From: Straminergon stramineum
Lineage: Eukaryota > Streptophyta > Bryopsida > Hypnales > Calliergonaceae
Reading direction: 5' to 3'
DNA length: 64,000 nt
Assembly: GCA_963920665.1 (NCBI GenBank)
Contig: OY987263.1
Location: 36,320,547 to 36,384,546, forward strand
Shown here: piece after piece, positions 24,721 through 42,740 of the stretch
Position numbering within the stretch: the first letter of the stretch is position 1
Layout of the letters: each line of letters opens with the position of its first letter
Translations under genes and position numbers: made by a program
The notes under the pieces: generated by a model
The model's input: the letters and a program-made list of their open reading frames with translations, nothing else
What the model was told of the DNA's origin: nothing
The model's database searches: none

Positions 24721-25322
24721 GAAATTTATTCTTCACGGAGCCAGGTTCTGTTGGAAGTTTTTCCAAAAACATGCTGGACTTTTCAGCGTTTTTCTCCACA
24801 TCAGCTCAGACGGATTTTTGTGGACATCACTGTGGTCTGGACGAATGGTCACGTACTCACGTCCTTAATTTGTTCACTTCTGGACGTAGCATAAGTTTCA
24901 TCAAGGCCTGAAAAACAAGTTTGAGTGACCCTTAATCCCCCAAATAGCAGGCCAATAAATTACTCATCCAAGAACGAAATTACTTCATAAATTTGACGAT
25001 CAAAATAACGCAAGTTATAGAAACAAAAAGCCAGAACTTCATAAGACTTAGTACATACTGATTTTTTATTTCTTTGGAAATGAATTCACATAAAATCAAA
25101 ACATAACTCATTTCCCCTCAAGTTCACTCAACGATAAGCTTATATGTGGGTACACCATTGAAGATCCTGTGTTTCCTAAGGAAAACCCATCTCTGTACGT
25201 AAGTCTGTACGAGCTCACTGTAACTTAATTAAGTCGGACGCCACTAGCTCTAGTGCTCGAGCTGGCGACCTTCCCCATTTACTCCAAACGCATGCATTGT
25301 TCCAACATTAAGAAACGAGGAG

Positions 25323-25328
25323 GTTTAT
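25323..25328 (-). terminator. Possible polyadenylation signal of the peroxidase
   Basis: AATAAA on the minus strand, three bases past the peroxidase stop codon. It is in the plausible range for a plant near-upstream element if the transcript is cleaved shortly after. Plant poly(A) signals are loose, so this is suggestive only. Confidence 0.35.
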
Positions 25329-25331
25329 TCA

Positions 25332-29456
<4,125 letters not shown>

Positions 29457-30118
29457 GGGCCGTTCCCACCTGGCATTTGCAAACACCCTTAGCTTAAAGA
29501 TAAAACTTCGTCATTAAAAGAAAATAATTTTTTTTCTGACAGTTCAGGTTCGGAATTGTAGTAATAGTTTCTTACTGAGGCGCAGTTCCCACATGCTTGG
29601 TACTTATCGTGAAGGACCTCACGTACCCCAACACAGCCAATTACCGATTTTGATCCGATGGCCATAAACAGTCTAAATCTCAAACTTTGAATGATTTAAG
29701 AAACTAACATATCACCATCCCAAATCTGTGGACAAGGAATTGCAGTGGGCATCCAAATAGTAGGAAAGATTTCTCTACAATTTAATGTCAAGGTATGTGC
29801 TCTATCAAGGAGTGGAGAGATTGTTTTTATAATGAAATTCATTATCCATCAAGAATTTTCAAAGAATATGGGACAATTTGAAGATGAGAACTTGACCACT
29901 CATTGTCAAAACGTAGGAATTGTGTGCAATGTATAACTTCAAACTTCATATAGGCATAGTAGAATAACTTTTTTCAAGAAACTTTGATCAAAGAAAAGTC
30001 GTTAAATCAAAGTAACTTTCATCTCCAAAAATCCATTCAAGATTCCAAGCCTCCAATCAAAAGTTTGGGACAAAATTCAAAGAGGGCTTGAGACAAACCC
30101 CTAAAGTTTCATTGCATA

Positions 30119-30411
30119 TTAACCCCTCAATGCCCAAGGCCTTTTTTGAGCTTCTTGAAACTTGTTCTAAATTGAACTAAAAGCCAACATTTTGATCCAT
30201 TCTATCCATTTTTTTACAATTGTAACCATACAAATTCAAATCAAACATGTTAAGTTTCAAATGGAAAAAGAAAAGTTATCAATATCACTTATAAATATGA
30301 AGATGTTTAATCACGAGGGTGTTCAAACTATGAAACCAATTTGAAGTATTTTCATCCTCTTTTTACATGTCAAATCTAAAAAATTGATAACCAACAAAAT
30401 ATGAAGGTTAA
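30119..30411. mobile_element. Possible TTAA-bounded element T8
   Basis: It begins TTAACCCCTCAATGCCCAAGG within the fold-back repeat C and may end at GAAGGTTAA near 30411. The right border is weak. Coordinates of the left border are good to one or two bases. Confidence 0.25.
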
Positions 30412-30534
30412 AGGGTAGAACATGCATAACCCCAATCAATTTATGACTTCTCAAAATTTGTTCTTTTATTTTTTTTTAAATGAATTTTTATGTGATTTTT
30501 GTTTGTAACATCTAGTGTCTTTGAGAGCCTTTAA

Positions 30535-30900
30535 TACTAGAAAATCAAGTGAAAGGAGTTTCCAACACGCCAAAGAATGCAACATTTGAATATTGTATGC
30601 AAAAGTCATAATGGGTCAAAGATTTTTTTGATAGAGGTTATAAAATTGTTCTTCTACATAGGGACATATTGATTTTGAAGATGTACAGTAAGTGATGATG
30701 GTCTTGAGTTAGTGGTGCATATAGGGGATCTAGCTTATAGTTGCATTCCACAATGAGAAAAAAAAACCCACTCAAGACAACCAAAATGTGTTGGGTGCCA
30801 TTAACTTACTATAAGCGTACCACAAATTGATTTTGAAATATATTTGATCCATTTTTTTCATTTTCATATTGGGACCACACTACACTGAAAAAATATTTGG
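30535..30900. repeat. Dispersed repeat F
   Basis: Matches about 39765-40040 and, for a shorter stretch, 41025-41130 (shared landmark GTGAAAGGAG followed by TTCCAA, then a TTCTTC(T/C)ACATAGG block). Non-coding. Confidence 0.5.
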
Positions 30901-31859
30901 TGTCATCTATACCTAGCTATTTATTGAAGGCTATAATTTTCTAGAAAAGATGAATATTTCACTTCTTGTTGCACAAAGTCAAAGAAAATGTTTTTCCCAA
31001 CCCCTCTTTGAATTTTGTCCCTAACTTTTGATTGAAGAATCGGAATCTCAAATGGATTTTTGGACATGAAATTTAACTTAATTTTCCAACTTTTCTTAGT
31101 TCAAAGTGTCTTGAAAAAAGTTATTCTTCTATGCCTAAACGAGGTCTGAAGTTCTACATTGAACACAATTCCTGCATTTGACTTAATTAGGTATGAGCGG
31201 TTGAACATCTACTAATCCTAATTTACATATCCCACATGGATTGTTTTACTTCCTATCACCCCACTTGTATAAATAGATTACATACACACAATCCATTCCT
31301 CACTCTAATAGAGCCATACAAATCTTTTGGAGGTGAGAGACAGAAAATATTGGCCCTCTTGATTTTTCCTACTTGGGTCCCCGCTAATTTCGGCCATGGG
31401 TTGCCACTGTTCTTATGTAATGGGCTCTTGACCCTGCATATAGGTAAGAGCGGTTGTTAGCACACGGAATTTTCATTTTCTGAAGATTTTTAAGTTATTA
31501 CGAACTACTATCACTGTGGTGGGCCAACGACACAGAGATGTCAAGTGGTTGTAGGAGCGCTCTCAAGTCGATGCCACCTCTACTGCCAAGTAGGTTCGGT
31601 AGATAGTGAAGCAGTCAGGTGGGAACGCCCAATGATTTACAGCTGACTTAATACCTTCGTAACGCCAAGTGGGAACGTACCTTAAGCCTAATACCTACTG
31701 ATTGATCGTCTTAGTGCAGAATTCCAAGACTTTGACACTTTTCAGGTCGTTCAGCCTGATACGGAAATCTATACCAGTCCTAGTTAGTAAAGCTCTAGTA
31801 TGCATATGAATGTCACAAATATTGATGACCCTAGCCACCCCAATTTATCGAAATTGACA

Positions 31860-33242
31860 ATACATGTCAATCTGCTGCTGCTTTACATTTTGGATGGTCT
31901 CAACTTAAGTATGCAAGTGTACATTTTTCAGGGTAAATTGTGTTAAAAGCATGGACAGCGTATCAACATCTAGTGTGACTGATTGTAATTGATACAACCC
32001 TAAACGCATAAATTTATAACTAATTAGAGTGCTCCAAGCGAAAGAAATGGAGGGCTAAGGTAGTGACTCAATCTCTGTGCAAAACCATGGCCTACGGGAA
32101 TTACATTTTGGTCAAATTTTCCGGAAATTTAATAACTCCCAGCCTGAAGTTGAATAGACGTGAAAGTCATCCTCAGGTTGTTGATTTAAAGCATTCTGTA
32201 ATCAAAGCACAAGCCAACTGCTGTCTTTGGCATGTCTTTGGCATTGGTGATCAGGTATGGATTCCCCAAAGCTTCCATACTGCCGTGTCGTGCGCAAGCA
32301 TTCAATGAGCACTTATTATGATCAATTCCTATTTAACTACTGCATTATTTTCTGGTCCTCTCAAATGCAACTTATTCCTTTCTTTTAGTACGAGTCTTAA
32401 GAGCATTCCGATGTAGCATACATTTCAGATATAAGATGGATTGATTCTCCAGCTGGAAACACCAAGCTATATAATCCCTTCCAACTCAGTCCAGCAATGG
32501 ATGTTTTGCCGGGGAAGCAGCGATCAAATCTTAGGCCACAGCCAGCCCACCGCACTGTCTGAGTTCCTGCTGGACGGTATTTCCTTATCCTCGGGTGATG
32601 TGGATAATTAGCAACCTTGATCAAGCAGAGATTTGGGGATGGGCCACAGCTTCACTACTGTCGTAGAGTCTGGTAGGGTGCTTTTCTCTAGTCAACAAGT
32701 ACATTGAATATTATTTTAGCGTACGACCGATGTACTACTTTTCAAGGCTTTGATACACATGGAACATCAAGTATGAGTGTACTACCTATTGAAGAACGCC
32801 ATTCATGAAGTTTCAGATCTCGTGTTGGCCACTTGCTATTCCTTGAGAGACCCTTCACTCATGGAAGTCCCAAGGTACGCAATTGAACAATAAGAACTAC
32901 CCCAATTATACTGATTAATCCTCAGTATTAGTGCTTGTGACACTAGTCTGCCGAAGGGATTCACGCTTGTACAAAGTAGAGCAGGTTGGGAGGTTCCTGT
33001 AATTATATTGAACTACTTTGCAGGAGTTCTCTCACTGCGTTTAGAACACTAGTGCTCTCAGGGTCTGTTCATATCAGCCGACCTCGCTTGGAGCTTAATA
33101 TATATGTGCATGGAGCTCAATTATTTGGTTAAACAAAATAATCCAGTCTCAGTCCATTACAACTGATAAACAGCCGTATTAAGCAACTGCCTTGAGGTGT
33201 CATTGGGAGAGGACTTTGGAGCACATATAATCCGCCAGTTCA
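31860..33242. repeat. Segmental duplication, copy 2
   Basis: 31860-32560 is the reverse complement of 1-610; 33012-33242 is a direct copy of 645-885, and 33844-33960 continues as a copy of about 1750-1855. The intervening 32560-33011 is not matched in copy 1 within the window. Confidence 0.75.
32397..32640 (-). CDS. Unknown ORF within the duplicated segment
   Basis: Open reading frame of about 80 residues bounded upstream by TGA and ending SEMYATSECS then stop. Residues such as GLRFDRCFPGKTSIAGLS and FPAGESI are kept in the copy at 1-152, and several differences there are conservative, which hints that it was once coding. I do not recognise the protein. There is no ATG near the start of the conserved part, so if real it is an internal or terminal exon; it may equally be part of an unclassified repeat. 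Confidence 0.3.
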
Positions 33243-33245
33243 TTG

Positions 33246-33843
33246 AAAGTTATGAACAACGTTGTTTTTTTGGGCAATTTGAGCATCTTCCTGAAAAAAC
33301 AACTCATAGAATTCATTTCTGAATGCAATTTTTACATTTCAAAAACAATTGTTTGACATGGTGAAGTTTACTTCAGAGAACAATCTCACCATTATGATTA
33401 TTGTGTTTCATTCACATCTAAGAGAAATTAACAATTTAGATTTTCTTTGTCTTGGACCTACTTAACAATTTTCTAAAGAATGAAAATCAAGTGTTTTTTT
33501 CTTGAAATTTTTTTCCTAGACTTTCAATTCAATTCTTCAACATAATTTTTTTTTAATTCAAATTCCATAGTGAAATTTTTTTCCACAAAGGGCAGTCAAA
33601 GTCATCTGAAATTGTAGGCCAGTGTTCAAAAAACAATTTCCAACTTTGAATGATGATATCTTCCAATCTATATAGTCAAACTTCATGAAATTTTTACCAC
33701 TTGATCTTAAACAAGTAACGTACAAGATTCTATGGTTAGATTTTGAAAAAGGTATTTATTTTGTTTTCTTGGATGAACACAACAGAAATGGCAGTTTTGA
33801 GTGGCTTTTGACAGAATAATGGCCTTCATCTTTCAAGGGTTAA
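33246..33843. mobile_element. TTAA-type element T6 inserted in the duplication
   Basis: The right border, in reverse, is TTAACCCTTGAAAGATG. The left border is degenerate (TTATGAACAACGTTG). Its insertion is shown by copy 1, where the flanking sequences are instead separated by repeat A. Bases 33655-33840 match 52430-52610. Non-coding. Confidence 0.45.
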
Positions 33844-33969
33844 ATATAAGATAAAAACAGAAAGTGTAAAAGTGAACATAATTCCTGGAAAATTAACAAA
33901 TAGAAGAGAACGGCCAAAGCGTTTGCATTGGTCCAGAGGTAGGAGGAAGTATTTGCCAACCCAAAGTTC

Positions 33970-35333
33970 TCAGATATAGAAATATATAAAAGCTCCATCT
34001 CCCAAAATTGGATTCTCCTGCGTACCACTCAAGTAGAGCCCCAGGCTAGGTCAATGCCATGTGCAAACAGGTCCTCACTCACAACCGCTTTTCCTAGAGA
34101 GCTGACACCAACATACAACACTCACTAACTAAGTTCTCAGAATTCTTTAGAATGAACCAGGGCTCATTAGTAGCACCCACTAACGAACGTCAATTGTGTC
34201 GTTTAATTGGCACAATTTCATTAAAATGTCTCAGTGGATTCTCAGGAAACGAAAGAAATTAATTGAGAGCTGGGAGGGGATGTGGCTGGAAATCCTACCT
34301 GTTGTTGAGGATGAAATGCAATTTGCATATTAATTTACATATCTATCAGCAGAGGAAGCGACTGAATGCAAATGTGGAAATGGCTCATGGAATACTACCA
34401 ATCAACAGAATTGAAGTAAATGTGAATACAGATTGTTTCATTTCTTCAGTGATTCACACCAAAATAAGTTCTTAAAATTAATAGCTTTCGAAACCCAGTC
34501 TTGATCGATCAGCTTCCAGTCCAAATTACTCCACTGTCTAGCTGTCGGTGATTACGTACGGGCATACTTTTGAAATAATAAAGCATTGCATTGGTAAGAA
34601 TCTAGCTAGCAATATAGGTCACTGCGAATCTTGAAGAAAGCATTCAGTAGAAGAGGCCAGTGATCTCCTTTCCTCGTCACCTCGTGTGTCTGCATTTCCA
34701 CAATTGCAGGGGCCAAATTAAATCTCGACAAAGTTTCCAGCCATACTCGCCTTGTGCTCACCACGCTCACCATTTCATAAGGGAAAGATATTCAATAGCT
34801 ACTTCGATTGCAGTTCTAGATGCACCACATGTGATCGCCATTCTTATAACTAAGTATTTCCTCACTCTGTGGTCCACTTGCGATATCCCTCTTTTTGCTT
34901 GAAAGTCTTCAATAATATCAGATCTGAAGATTGCAGTACTTCGACCACGGATCGATTAAAAAGTTCAGTCAGCACACGTGTAGAGAAACTTCTTTGTTTT
35001 TCTCATTTTCTCACTAGAAAAATGCTACTGTTCATTGCAGAAAGCACGTGAGGATTTCATATAGGACGGGTCCGGCAAAGGGGGACTGAAATGCCACATC
35101 TCCGACAGTATCAAGATTAACGTCACGTACATATCTGTGACACAATTGGACCGCATTTTCAAATTTTGAATGCGAAGATTTGAGGTAACTACTTAGGTAA
35201 CACTTGGAAGCTTCCAAATGTTCAGCATCTGAACACAATTCGTATTATAAAGTTGAGTTCGTTATTGATGGAGCCCTACAGTTGCTAATTGAATGAGGAT
35301 TTGAGAGACTCTTTGGCCTGCAATATTTTGGAC
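33970..35333. other. Unassigned low-copy sequence
   Basis: No gene recognised. About 34205-34412 resembles the MITE of peroxidase intron 1 (shared AATGGC.CA.GGAATAC). A minus-strand open stretch at 35032-35238 matches no family I know. Confidence 0.4.
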
Positions 35334-35726
35334 ACTATGGTAGAAGAAAGCATTACCAGTCAAGACCCATAGACAATATATAGGTAATGGAAAATTCAAC
35401 AAAGAGATGACGAATATCTAACCATTAGTTTCTTGGTTTCCAACCATCTTCTAGCCATCACTATTATAACACATGTGCTTCGCTTGGAGAGCCAAATTAG
35501 TCTTTAAATGAGCAATGATGGAAGAATCTATGTGTTGGGGTTGGGTGCAGGTCAACTTTTGGCTTCTAAAATTCATAACAATTTGAATTTAAGGAAAAAA
35601 ATTATGAAAATTTGACAACGCCCATCATTTCTATCTCTCTACATAGGAAAAAATTAACATTGCTTTCTACTACTCCTAATCATGCATAGAATGCTTAAGT
35701 GGTTGGTAATGGATGGTTCTACTATA
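35334..35726. mobile_element. MITE-like repeat D, copy 3
   Basis: The left end CTATGGTAGAAG and right end GGATGGTTCTACTATA are inverted copies. The segment near 35655 (AACATTGCTTTCTACTACTCC) is the uninterrupted counterpart of the CACTA 1 insertion site, which fixes that element's borders. Confidence 0.6.
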
Positions 35727-38345
35727 TATGAATAAACTATAAAATTTTAAAGTGTTATTATAGGTGTACTCAAAATCAATTGCAAGCTTAACTTCATCAA
35801 TTTTGTATTTCAAAAGTACACTTTCAAGTAAGAATCTTGAAAGGGTGGAGTTTGTTACCAAGTTGCTTTTAGGTGTAGTTACTAGCTTTAGTCATTCTTT
35901 TGTCACCATACCATAATATTGCATATAACTTGGAAACTTCAAATTCCATAAAGATCCTAGGGAAAGAGGTGTCTTTTCTTTTCAAAATACCCCTAGAAAA
36001 GTTTGAGTTAGCTCTAGAACAACGTTGTGGACAATAAGTGTCTAATGTATGACTTTGGAACTCCTTAGAGAACAGAGGTCAGTTGACATTTGTATGCATA
36101 ATTTTAGGAGTCCAAAGGGGGGGTAATAAGAGAGTGAATAATGTTTATTGTCTTCTTCATTGAATTTATTAGGATTTTTCTAGAACTTGCCTGAATAGAT
36201 GAAAAAAAAGTGGCACATTAGTGTTCCACCACACTTTATAGGGTCTTAGCCCCATCTGTACAAATTTTGGAATGTGGTCCTTTTTATTTTCAAAGTGTGG
36301 TGTATTCAAAACATTGGAAATGCAATTCTTGAGGGCAATAGGCAATGGTAGGCATGTGCATTTAATTACTATTGAGAGAATATTAGTATTTTATCAAACT
36401 CTTTTAGTCAATGCATGCATTGGCAAGCACATTTAAAAGAGCAAAGAGGGTCAAGAATCTATTGCAATTACAAGGTTGGGCAAATGCCCTAAGAAGGGAA
36501 TTTATGCAATTGTTCATGACAACTACAATTCTTTTTTTTAATTGTCCATTGTACCTAATGAGAGGTGATTGAAAATTGTATCATTTACAAATTGCAACCA
36601 CAATTTATTGTGTGTGTATGCAAGATCTATCCAAATTGCAAGAACCCATTTGCTGAAGTGTTGTTTGTACATCATGGATACTCATTGTAGAAAATCTAAA
36701 GCATGCAGAAGGCTGTTTTAGTTTCATTTTCAACACCCCCACTATGCAAATTCAAAACAATTGAAAAATAATAATAAGTTTTTTTTGAAAAAATAAATAA
36801 TAAAATAATAAAATATTTTTCAAATTGTCAATTTAACATGGCACTAATAGTACCTAGTTAGATTCCTTATAAGTTTTTATTTTTTTAAACTAAAAAAAAA
36901 ATTTTTGCTGTAATTGCACCGTTACTATATAGACTCACGACCTTCTACAAGGTTCACAATTTTTCTAGTGATCATGTTGAATGTTACAGTGAATGCTAGG
37001 CATAGATGACACCAAATGTGAAAGTTTCACACACAACTCTAAGTAGTGAATGCAAGGTTTGTAGTTTCTAATTTGAGATCTAGATTTGTGGAATTCTCAA
37101 CATAGGCTTTGAACACTCAATTCTTAAAATTTTAAGCTATTTCAATGATCCACAATACAAATTTCCTTATTCTCATTATTCATACACATCTATTTCACTC
37201 CTTGCCCTCTTTGCCATCACTAATGTATGCACATACGCTTCTTTTAATTGAATGACTAGTATTAGTTGTCTTTTGGCTTCAAATTATAACAACTATTCAT
37301 TTGGACTTTGGATTGTTGTGAGGTCCTTTTGAATGCATTTGATTACCATTTTCATATCCTCCTATGTATGTGACAAACGATTTCTTGAGACAACATAGTT
37401 TTATGGTACTTTTGTATTTTAAGCTTACAATTATCCACTTGTCTTTTCAAACTTAAAGATAACCAAAGATAGTCAAGCAATCGAATCTAAAAAATAATTG
37501 ACATTAATTAGGGGGCTCCAAATATGTTAAGAAAGACAAAAGGACCCATCAAAATTAACAATGTTATAAACATTCTGTATTGTTTTCAAAAATCTTGCCT
37601 ATCATTGGGAGATAGGAACCAATACTAGGTGGATATACAAGTAATATAAGTGCACTATACTAAAGCCATCTCAAATCCTATTCAATTTACAATCTTGGCT
37701 CAAGAATTTTCAAGTTTGTTGCAATTAAAGCAATTCCACTTTCCTAATAGTCATAGTATCTTCTATGAGAATACCAAAGTTTCACTAAAAGATTGATCAT
37801 GTCACATACTATGATCCAGAAAAATTACAACCTAGAAAACATCCATCACCTCCAAAATCAAGACCTTCACAAACAATCATCAATCCCAAAGTCCATCAAA
37901 ACTATAGTTGCATTTGTATGATTTTTTGGTGGCTAGATCTTTATCATCCTCTTCATCCTCATTAGAAGAATTTATCAAAGATTGCCATTGTCCTTAGCAT
38001 AAAAGACCATATATCAATGTTTATTTGAAAACATCCAATCCGATTGCAAGGGACATCAATATATTTATATATAATTGGTCTCTCTAAAAGAATCTCCACT
38101 CCTACCAACACCTACCACTCCCATTTGTTTCCCATCCCTTCCTCCATCTCTTCCATTCCCTCCTAGGTTGAACCTCTTCAATCGAACCTTATGGTAGGCC
38201 TTGGAGAGATCTTAGAAGGCACTTTTTTATTCTATGTCAAAATAAAGACATGTTTTGATGAGTTGAGTTGTTAGGTTGTAGTGGATCATTCTCCATGCAT
38301 TAGAGGACAATTGAGGGTTTCAAGAGCCTGTTTGAGGGGTGTTCC
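35727..38345. other. No gene recognised
   Basis: AT-rich intergenic sequence without supported coding, RNA or element borders. Confidence 0.4.
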
Positions 38346-39600
38346 CTACATTGTTCCCCATGCTGCCAAAAATTGAGAACCAACCTATAATGGGTTGGAT
38401 TTCCAAATTTTTCCAAATTTTTTTAAGAAAAAATTCCCCAAAATTTCTAAAAAGTACTAACAAACCTAAAACTAAATATAAGAAATAATTTTTTAAAATA
38501 ATTTTAAAATAATTTTAAATAACATTATTTTCTGATGTGTCATTGATTGTGCCATGTCATACTACTGATGTGGCAAGTTCCCACAACTTGGGAACTCAAA
38601 ATAACTCACAGCCTCTTCATGCCCTCAAATTTCATCTAATGACTCCAACAAGGGGAAGAGGCCTTGTAGCTATGCCTTGTATACCTAGAATAACAAACTA
38701 CCATACAAGCATGTTAAATTTTTAATATAATTAAATGAAACTTAGAAAAGAAAAAGAATCCAACAAGCTTTGTACTATTTTTTATTCAAACAACCTTGTA
38801 ATTTGTGTAGCTCAATTCAAAATCTAGTTGAAAAAAATCAAGCTAATAGAAGACAAAAAAGACTTCATTACCTTTGAACACCTTATCACAATTCTATTGG
38901 AAAATGCACAATTTTAACCCTCAATGGATGGACAATGTTAAAAAAATCATGACTTATTTAAAGCAATATCTCACATTGTCCTCAAGTATGCAAATCCAAA
39001 TACCACTAGCCCTCCATGTACATGAATAAATCTATTTCTAATGCCTTCATGTGGCATATCAGTTCCAAGGAATCAACTCCAATGAAAGTATTGGGATCTT
39101 ATTGTACAACGTCACGGGTTCCCAACTTAATACCAATAACACATCACATCCCCATATCCTCAATAACCCGAATCAAGGTTCATTTTGGCAAGGAAATACT
39201 CTACCAATAGTTGGCCATGAGACTTCAACAGAGACTCTACTAACAACTACATCTGGAAAAGAGCACAAGTCTTATAGAAGTAACCAACAACTAGGGCCAT
39301 TGCTTACATACAAAAACAAAACAAGCAATCAATCTAGACAAATAAGAGATAAAATTCATTAAATGAAATTCAACTAGTCTACAAGCTTGCGAGTTCCCCA
39401 AAGTTCTCGAACTATGGGAACTCAACCATAGCAACAAGCTAACGTGGCCAAGCGACATCCATGTCAGATAATAATAAAATATAAAGAAATTTGTAAGATT
39501 ATCAATTTTTTTCATTTTTGAATCATTTTTAATTTTGGCAAGCAGTGCCTGGTTCCCAACATGGGGAACTAGCTTGAAATAATCTTCCAATGTTGCTGAA
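38346..39600. repeat. Repeat E with inverted ends and an internal open frame
   Basis: GTTCCCCATGCTGCC near 38358 recurs inverted near 39560 (GTTCCCCATGTTGGG in reverse). Bases 38340-38640 also match 53820-54130. A plus-strand frame of about 100 residues at 39051-39362 is rich in Asn, Ser, Thr and Gln and matches nothing I know. Confidence 0.35.
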
Positions 39601-39639
39601 AAACATCTAATGAATACCCAAGTCAAATTAGTAGCCATA

Positions 39640-42509
39640 CACTAATAAATGACTGAGTAGATATGACCATATAAAGTAGGTACCTCCAAAACCACCATTA
39701 ATTGCTATTGTGCCTAGTTACTATTACTAGACTATTCAACCTTTTTATATTTTCTTATCGGCAAGTGAAAGGAGGTTCCAAGGCACCAAACAACATGACA
39801 TTTGGATTCCGTAATGCAAAAATTCTAGAATTTTGTTATTCTGAAAAAAAAAAAAGTATTGGTTCTAAAAGCTTTTTCTTCCACATAGGTATATAATTGC
39901 TTTAGAAGATATACATAGAGTGAAGATGGAGGCTTAGGGTCAGTGGCGCATTTGGGGGTGCCCATTGTACAACCATGGTGTACTTGTGTTTTTGAAACTA
40001 TTTCATAAGCAAACCACAGTAATAGATTTTATATTGGCTCATTTTTTGCACCAATGGTAACAGAACTGAAAATTCTCCTCAGATGCGTGCACACAAGTGC
40101 TCTCATATTTAATTGTCCTCCCAATTTTAGTACATTGTACCTTTAGAAGACTCTTTCATAGATATTTGTTCTTGTTTGAAAAAAATATGCAAGAAATTGC
40201 AATCTAAACAACACAAAGCGAGGAGTATCCATAAATACAAATCTTACCTTCAGAAACATTGAAGCACGGTAACAAGCCTTGGTCATGAGGTCAAAGTTGT
40301 TGAAAAATGGAGAGATTTTAAGTGGGGGGAAGTATATCCATCGGATGATGTGTTGAGTCATGTAGTTCACCTATCTATAAATTGGTATTTGGATTGAAGC
40401 TTGAGACTTTGTAGCAAAATCAGTCAAAGATCATTGAATGGAGGAATTAAGTTGGCACCTACTTATTTGAAGGATTTTAGAGATACTTTAAATTTTAAGT
40501 TATCAATAAAATGATACATACAAAAACCACAATAAAGAGAAATATATCTATACTATCGGTACTTTGTCTTATATATAAAAATAAAACAACCAAAGCAAAT
40601 ATAGAAGTATTGTACCTTGGGATAACAACTACTACTGATGTGCCTTTAGCATAGCTAGTAGAACTACCCCAGACAAACTCTTCATTCACATTAAACTAGA
40701 CTCAAGTCTAGAGTTCTTCTTCTTATGGTACCTTCTTTAACCACCCACACTAAATCACTATTCCATTGCAAATTCAATTACAAAATTTGTTCTTTAAGTT
40801 GTGAATCATCAACACCACCATACAACATTAGATTAGATTTTGATTTAATTAAGTCAAGTGGGGTAGAACTTAGGATCTATGTTTATACTTTGTATTGTCA
40901 TTGTCATTGTCATGCAAATAAGTTTCAATAAACTTCTTAGGGTTTAGGATGGAGACACCCAAATCACCCTTTGAACATAATTTGTATCATCAAACTAGTC
41001 AAATTTTGATATGCTCTTGTTGCCAAATGAAAGAGGATTCCAACATACCAAAGAATGTGAAATTTAGATACCTTATATACTAGTTATGAAGGCTCAAAGA
41101 GTTTGCTCTTAAATCAAATCATTTACAATACTGAAATATTGATGAAGGGCATGAATAAATTCATTCAACTGGCTTCAACTCAAGTGAGGTAGATTATTTT
41201 TGTGCATTCCTTTTGGAGTCATTGATCAATTTGTGTTGAAAATCGTAAAAGGTTTTAAGGATTTTAAGATTTTGGATCACATTTGTATACCAAGTGCAAT
41301 GTAATAAACCTATGAAGGCATTTTTAGGATCATTCACTTTTTTATTTAGGTGTGCTTTGTTTTTCTTCTTAAATTTTCTTGTATTGCAATGATTTTGAGG
41401 TGATCTTTGAAGCAATCAGTGATAAGAAGAGGGTTTAGGGTTTCATAAGAGTGAGGCTTGTGCATTGTAACACCGCTTTCACACCTCTATTTCTCATCAA
41501 TTGTTGCAATTGTACTTGTAATTTTGTACTCTTCATCATGTCTAAACACAATCATGATTCTAAAATTTCATATCCTAACAGTCTTTTCACCTTAACTAGG
41601 TAAAGATATTCTTATATGATGTTCTAGAGTTTTTCCCAATTACTGAAATCATTTTAACCAATATCTCGGATTGTACTTCCTTGGAGACTAATATTCAGAT
41701 GTAGACAAATCTTTTTTGGTACTATGAGAGTCATTTTTTATTGAGATCAATTTCTTTTATAGCTTGTGTGGATTTCCTTTGCAATTTCAAAGAGAGGTTG
41801 TACACCAATATTTGAAGGGCTAGTAGACAATCCTAAGTGGTGTGATCATTACTATCAATGCTATCTATTGTCGTAGTCATTAACACAAGTGATGCTTACA
41901 CCACTTGCTTATTGATTGCCAAACCTCACATTCAAATGATATCTAGTAACATGAAAGTAGAGTCCCTAATGAGGATAACATCCCTTCCCATTGGCTAGTG
42001 CGTTGTCATCTATTTCTATTTCTGCTAATGAGACTCTACTTTCACATTAACTTACATAGGTAGACCATGATTTTCAAACATGCATGGACCAAAAAGTGGT
42101 CATATGGGAACTAAGGGAGCTGACCCATTACTAATCATAGACCCAGTCTAGTAACATAGGGTGGAGTAATTTCAGTCAACAGGTGATTAGCAACAATTAA
42201 TGCTGGCACAATTCCTGGGCAATTGTGGTCCATTATAATTGGCTACAAGACTCTCAAATTTGGACCTAATTCTTGTTGGATTTTGCAACCAGCCCTTGGT
42301 CCAAAATATGAAGGTTTGTATGACCAATATGGGTAGAACAAAATCTTTAGCTTAAAAAATTTGTAGTAATTATTTTTGAGAAAAAAAAATTTGAAAAATT
42401 ATAGAAACCTGATGAACTCTATTTCTGCTCATAGAAAAATTTCCCCATTGTTGAAACCTCCCTTGTAGTGTATATATCTTCTTAAGTGGTCAAAAATGGG
42501 TTGGCTTCC
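39640..42509. other. No gene recognised; contains copies of repeat F
   Basis: 39765-40040 and 41025-41130 are copies of repeat F (see 30535). The rest is AT-rich and featureless. Confidence 0.4.
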
Positions 42510-42740
42510 TTAATCCCTAAACAATGCGGCAAACGTTTTTTGTTCGATGAACGTCAAGGAATTTTCCTTTGTAGGATAGAATTGCAACTATTCATCCTTG
42601 AAATTAGGGGTCAAAAGGGGAGATCTTCTATAGTAGTTTAACTCCCAATGAGTATTTTTTATTTTTTTAAAGTGGATGATGTCACACGGTTCCAAAATAC
42701 CGTGATTTTCACGATCACCAGCCCAACGTTCAAGGGTTAA
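42510..42740. mobile_element. TTAA-bounded element T7, miniature
   Basis: The left border is TTAATCCCTAAACAATGCGGC minus its last base; the right border in reverse is TTAACCCTTGAACGTTGGGC. The 231-bp unit has TTAA at both ends and no coding capacity. Confidence 0.5.

Larger units (their letters stand above)
29457..31682. mobile_element. Harbinger-like non-autonomous element
   Basis: The left end is AGGGCCGTTCCCACCTGGC; the right end in reverse is AGGTACGTTCCCACTTGGC (16 of 19 identical). TAA flanks both sides (29454-29456, 31683-31685), the target size and sequence typical of PIF/Harbinger. The 2,226-bp interior is non-coding and includes a split fold-back repeat C (arms 29930-30110 and 30980-31190). 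A second end-like sequence (GTCAGGTGGGAACG) lies at 31613-31626, so the right end may be doubled. Confidence 0.6.
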
